From: Anaeromassilibacillus senegalensis
GTDB lineage: Bacteria; Bacillota; Clostridia; Oscillospirales; Acutalibacteraceae
NCBI RefSeq assembly: GCF_021531715.1
Contig: NZ_JAFBIT010000001.1
Location: 1,116,001 to 1,180,000 of the forward strand
Direction of reading: 5' to 3'
DNA: 64,000 nucleotides
Shown: one piece after another, positions 61,059-64,000 of the stretch
How positions within the stretch are numbered: the stretch's first letter is position 1
How the letters are laid out: each line of letters begins with the position of its first letter
Notes under the pieces: model-generated
The model's database searches: none
What the model was told of the DNA's origin: nothing
What the model saw: the letters and a program-made list of their open reading frames with translations, nothing else
Position numbers and translations under genes: made by a program

Positions 61059-61659
61059 AAATCGAAAGTATCAGAACCTATTAGCCAGCCTTGAATCCGC
61101 CGGCATTCATACCGTTGGATTTAACCGGCATCCGATCGATCCAAGAATTCTCAGTGAGATGGAAAGCGCCTACACGAAGCTTGCGGAGATCTACCCGAAA
61201 GAAACCAAAGGGCTTATTCTCCGCTACGGTTTCAGCAAAGACAAAGACACCTTCGGGTGGTATGATCCGTCCAAGGGTGAAATCGTATTCAACCGAAATG
61301 TTTTCGGAAACATGGATGCGCTTGCAAAGTCCTATGCCGAAAGTGCTGCCGTAAACCTTTTCCCAAAAAACACGGATTGGCGTGCACTTTTCTACCATGA
61401 GTTTGGGCACCGATTCTCCTACGTAAACAATATCGACAATCTGGCAGCTGTGAAAGCTATGGAACAGAAACTTGGATACGGATACCACACAGCGAAAAAA
61501 GCGCAAAGTATGCTCGAGCAAAGGCTGTCGAAGTATTCAGCCGAAATTACCAAACCGCAATATCAAGAAGTGATTGCAGAATGTTTTTGCGAGTGGTATA
61601 ATAGTTCTGAACCAAGAGATTTCTGTATTTCATTTCTTGAGGAGGTTGGAATCAAGTGA
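61009..61659 (+). CDS. Prophage toxin cassette 2: metallopeptidase-like toxin domain
   Basis: From the first in-frame GTG after the TAA, 216 residues: the pre-toxin QVQGFGHSQASKAV, then a domain with zinc-metallopeptidase motif ALFYHEFGHRFSYVN (HExxH) and a downstream Glu in EVIAECFCEWYN as possible third ligand. No ribosome binding site serves the GTG. The designed start is probably the ATG at 60880, from which only the TAA at 60925 blocks the frame. It may be expressed only after recombination or read-through. Confidence 0.75.
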   Translation: MQVQGFGHSQASKAVYQNRKYQNLLASLESAGIHTVGFNRHPIDPRILSEMESAYTKLAEIYPKETKGLILRYGFSKDKDTFGWYDPSKGEIVFNRNVFGNMDALAKSYAESAAVNLFPKNTDWRALFYHEFGHRFSYVNNIDNLAAVKAMEQKLGYGYHTAKKAQSMLEQRLSKYSAEITKPQYQEVIAECFCEWYNSSEPRDFCISFLEEVGIK

Positions 61660-61817
61660 TTTGTAAACCTGAGGCATATCAGTGGATGAACAATGATGAA
61701 TGGTTCGATTACGACGAAAACGATTTCCCCTATCTGACAGACAAAGCACCGGAAGAAGCTCGAAAATCCTTTGAAATTTGGCTTGGAATTCAGCGGATGA
61801 AAGCAGAACACCCTGAT
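61656..61817 (+). CDS. Candidate immunity protein 2 (53 residues)
   Basis: Starts GTG at 61656, overlapping the toxin stop (GTGA), with GGAGG 10 bases upstream. The sequence begins MICKPEAYQWMNNDEWFDYD and is strongly acidic, as many immunity proteins are. No known domain. Confidence 0.62.
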
Positions 61818-61832
61818 CGCGTATATTGATCT

Positions 61833-62155
61833 CGCAAATAACCGGCAAGTTAAAAAACGGCGGAAATCCGCCATAAAATCACATAACACGCTGAAAGGGC
61901 ACGTTACCGGCAAGTTATTGTCGGCGGCGTGCTTTTTTCATACCTAAATTTCGCGCCAGAAGCGCAAGGAGGAAAGCCAGATGCTTTCGCTCATTCAGCA
62001 GTCCATCGAGAGCGAATACGAGGACTAATTCAGTCAGGTTGTTTACACTAACTATCTTAAGCTTAAGGATTTCACACGCGCCACCGACCACCGTGTCGAT
62101 TCCGCCCGCGTGCAGGTGCAGGGCTTCGGGCACAGTCAGGCGAGCAAGGCGGTTT
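61833..62155 (+). repeat. Cassette repeat, copy 3
   Basis: Same order as copy 2: ACCGGCAAGTTA at 61842 and 61906, a terminator ending near 61936, RBS AAGGAGGAAAGCCAG, ATG at 61981, 15 codons, TAA at 62026, then the pre-toxin segment. One visible change in the pre-toxin part is CACCGT for CGCCGT (RR to HR). Confidence 0.92.
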
Positions 62156-62451
62156 GGGCGAATACAAAGCAAGCAGCTATGCAGAATCTAATTGGAACAG
62201 TATCAACTGCAGGGACTAAAATACAAGCTGTTTCACCGCATTTCTCATCACGCGCATTGTCCCGGGAGATTTCCGCAGAAGACATTCTGGATTGCTTGAC
62301 AAATCCTCTGAAACTCGGTAGCATTAGAGAAGATCGAAGTCAACAAATGATTGGAGAATTTGCAACCGTTGTTCTGAATGTGGATAGTGGAAAACTGGTT
62401 ACCGTTTGGAAAACAAAAGGCGCATTGGTAAAAAAGCTGAAAGGAGAATGA
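62110..62451 (+). CDS. Prophage toxin cassette 3: small RNase-like toxin domain
   Basis: From GTG 62110, 113 residues: pre-toxin QVQGFGHSQASKAVWANTKQ, then about 80 residues with HFSSRALSREISAEDILDCL, NPLKLG and GEFATVVLNVDSGKLVTVWK. The plan resembles small DUF4258/BECR-type RNase toxins of phage head proteins. As in cassette 2 it is in frame with the ATG at 61981 but cut off by TAA at 62026. Toxin type is tentative. Confidence 0.7.
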   Translation: MQVQGFGHSQASKAVWANTKQAAMQNLIGTVSTAGTKIQAVSPHFSSRALSREISAEDILDCLTNPLKLGSIREDRSQQMIGEFATVVLNVDSGKLVTVWKTKGALVKKLKGE

Positions 62452-62457
62452 GCGAAT

Positions 62458-62679
62458 TTGAAAAATATTACTTCGTATTTCACGTCAAAAGCGGTAGAAG
62501 CAATCCGAGATCAGATCGGAATCGAATTGGATGATTCGCACGACTATTCTCAAAACGAGCTTGCAGAGATCTATGAGCGTATCACAGATGAATTCCCATA
62601 TCGGTATAAAACAAACGGCGATCCGGATTCCATGGGAGAGATTTTCGAACAGATTATAGATTCATTCCCGCTGGATTGA
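62458..62679 (+). CDS. Candidate immunity protein 3
   Basis: 73 residues from a TTG, MKNITSYFTSKAVEAIRDQI, acidic C-terminal half. AGGAGA lies 10 bases upstream and the toxin stop is 6 bases upstream. No known domain; function from position. Confidence 0.62.
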   Translation: MKNITSYFTSKAVEAIRDQIGIELDDSHDYSQNELAEIYERITDEFPYRYKTNGDPDSMGEIFEQIIDSFPLD

Positions 62680-62684
62680 TTCCG

Positions 62685-62915
62685 CAAATTACCGGCAAGT
62701 TAAAAAACGGCGGAGATCCGCCATAAAATCGCATAATGCACGAAAATGGCACGTTACCGGCAAGTTAGGGTCGGCGGCGTGCTTTTTTGATGCGAAGATA
62801 TTAAAATCGGCCCAAAAATAACAACTTCATCGTGATCTAAGCAGTTTGTTGATAAAACAGGCTGCTTTTTTCATACCTAAATTTCGCGCCGGAAGCGCAA
62901 GGAGGAAAGCCAGAT
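62685..62915 (+). repeat. Cassette repeat, copy 4, leading into the scaffold gene
   Basis: Carries ACCGGCAAGTTA at 62691 and 62756 and the terminator (to about 62788). It then has about 75 bases not seen in the other copies, and finally the same leader and RBS (AAGGAGGAAAGCCAG) with ATGCTT. Here the frame continues as the scaffold protein. This shows where the RBS duplicated in copies 2 and 3 came from. Confidence 0.88.
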
Positions 62916-63471
62916 GCTTAAACCCGATATCCAGTTATTCGCAGAGCCTGCAGACGGTGTACCGGCAGAACCGGCAGAACCCACAACAGGCGGAAAAACC
63001 TATTCGCAGGATTACGTCAGCACGCTGAGAAACGAATCCAAGAACTATCGGCTCCGCGCCACGGCGTCAGAAAACGCGCTGCGCAGCCTGTTCGGTCTCC
63101 AGGAAGGCGAAGAGCTCGGCGATCTGAACGCCCGCATGACCGCATACCGGCAGGCCCAGGCGCAGGCGCAGAACGATGCGCTTGAGAAGGTCAACGGGCG
63201 GCTGATCTTTTCCGCGATCAACACCATGGACGGCTACGACACGAAGCTGCTCGCAAAGCTGATCGACCGCAGTAAGATCACCGTCGCAGACGACGGCACG
63301 GTGAGCGGTCTCAAAGAAGCCGCCGAAGCCGCAGCGGCGGAGTATCCGTCCGTAAAACTGTCCTCCGTGCCTAGATTCTCCCGCGGCACGCCGGGCGCCA
63401 CCGAAACGGGAGACAGGAAAGATCAGGCAAATAACGCCATCCGAAGCGTATTCGGAAGAAAGAAGGATTGA
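62914..63471 (+). CDS. Phage head scaffolding protein
   Basis: 185 residues, MLKPDIQLFAEPADGVPAEP, with a Pro/Glu-rich N-terminus, a helical coiled middle (MTAYRQAQAQAQNDALEKVN) and a basic C-terminus (AIRSVFGRKKD). This is the usual layout of GP20-type scaffolds placed just before the capsid gene. The RBS is AAGGAGG. Confidence 0.82.
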   Translation: MLKPDIQLFAEPADGVPAEPAEPTTGGKTYSQDYVSTLRNESKNYRLRATASENALRSLFGLQEGEELGDLNARMTAYRQAQAQAQNDALEKVNGRLIFSAINTMDGYDTKLLAKLIDRSKITVADDGTVSGLKEAAEAAAAEYPSVKLSSVPRFSRGTPGATETGDRKDQANNAIRSVFGRKKD

Positions 63472-63476
63472 TTTAA

Positions 63477-64000
63477 ATGGCAAACATCATCGACCGCGCA
63501 CGTGCTGAAGCTCTGATTCAGGAGCAGGTTGTCAGCACCATTTTTCAGGACGCACCGAAGCAGTCCGTTTTCATGTCTCTGGCACGCAAGCTGCCGAACA
63601 TGACCTCCAAGCAGACCCGCATTCCGGTACTGGACATGCTCCCCGTCGCCTACTGGGTCAACGGCGACACGGGCTTTAAGCAGACCTCGCAGCAGGCGTG
63701 GGACAACGTCTACCTTACGGCGGCAGAGCTTGCCGTCATCGTGCCGATTCCGGAAGCGGTTCTCGACGATGCCGATTTCGACATTCTCGGCGAGGTCACG
63801 CCCCGCGTGAACGAAGCGATCGGCGCGCGCGTGGACGCCGCCGTCCTCTTCGGCACCAACCGTCCCTCCGAGTGGCAGAACGACATCATCACGATGGCGA
63901 GACAGGCGGGCAACAACGTTTCCGGAGATCCTACGGGCATATCTGGCAGGCTTGCCGTTCTGACGGACAAATTCGACGCGATGCTCAATCGTCTCGAATC
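63477..64000 (+). CDS. Phage major capsid protein (3' end outside window)
   Basis: HK97-fold major capsid protein. Visible N-terminal part: MANIIDRARAEALIQEQVVS, then LPVAYWVNGD, QAWDNVYLTAAELAVIVPIP and a VNEAIGARVDAAVLFG segment, typical of Siphovirus capsid proteins. It follows the scaffold gene by 5 bases. The frame runs off the right edge. Confidence 0.88.
   Translation, partial: MANIIDRARAEALIQEQVVSTIFQDAPKQSVFMSLARKLPNMTSKQTRIPVLDMLPVAYWVNGDTGFKQTSQQAWDNVYLTAAELAVIVPIPEAVLDDADFDILGEVTPRVNEAIGARVDAAVLFGTNRPSEWQNDIITMARQAGNNVSGDPTGISGRLAVLTDKFDAMLNRLE

Noticed and set aside
60739-62790. CRISPR-like array in the prophage repeats
   Set aside because: Repeat units are about 320 bases, contain genes and terminators between them, and no cas genes are present.

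Overview
The window looks like a chromosome segment of a Gram-positive gut Clostridium, most likely in the Oscillospiraceae/Ruminococcaceae. This is inferred from family content, gene order and strong AGGAGG-type ribosome binding sites; no 16S gene is present. Base composition looks GC-rich in the core and lower in the accessory parts (by eye, not computed).

Layout. (1) 1-19,700, all on the minus strand, is housekeeping. It holds an FMN-riboswitch-controlled riboflavin transporter (partial), the rpoB-rpoC-rpsL-rpsG-fusA-tuf transcription/translation block with internal promoters, then the dgt-dnaG-rpoD-rrf2 replication/sigma block, yigZ, rpmE, a VanY-fold protein that has lost its zinc ligands, and an internally deleted AAA ATPase remnant. 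(2) 19,700-36,900 is more core metabolism: uraA and upp, a DUF523 protein, a serine hydrolase, an M18 aminopeptidase, a lytic transglycosylase, a Sua5-CoaE fusion, prfA, birA-bioY under an apparent BirA operator, glnS, gltX, an intact VanY carboxypeptidase and a class I amidotransferase. (3) 37,022-50,100 is an island beside tRNA-Pro(GGG). It carries the tail of a serine recombinase gene, a leftward set of membrane proteins with zinc ribbons (one a lipase-like protein), and a rightward sensor/kinase/LuxR regulator operon. Related motifs sit in inverted orientation at its two ends. (4) 50,300-52,600 holds a helix-turn-helix/phosphotransferase fusion, a TIM-barrel protein and a 22-residue open reading frame. 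(5) 52,642-57,783 is a compact leftward operon that looks like a ribosomally made, post-translationally modified peptide (RiPP) locus: PqqD-like protein, candidate precursor, terminator/attenuator, radical SAM-SPASM enzyme, HPr-kinase-like protein, S26 peptidase, ABC exporter. (6) 57,831-59,885 is a two-gene sugar catabolism operon. (7) 60,040-64,000 is the left part of a prophage: three tandem toxin-tip/immunity cassettes separated by nearly identical repeats, then scaffold and major capsid genes.

The two most interesting systems are the RiPP-like operon and the prophage cassette array. In cassettes 2 and 3 a ribosome binding site and ATG identical to those of the scaffold gene lead into a frame that is open all the way to the toxin domain except for one TAA codon at the same place. 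This suggests silent donor cassettes for a phage head-protein toxin.
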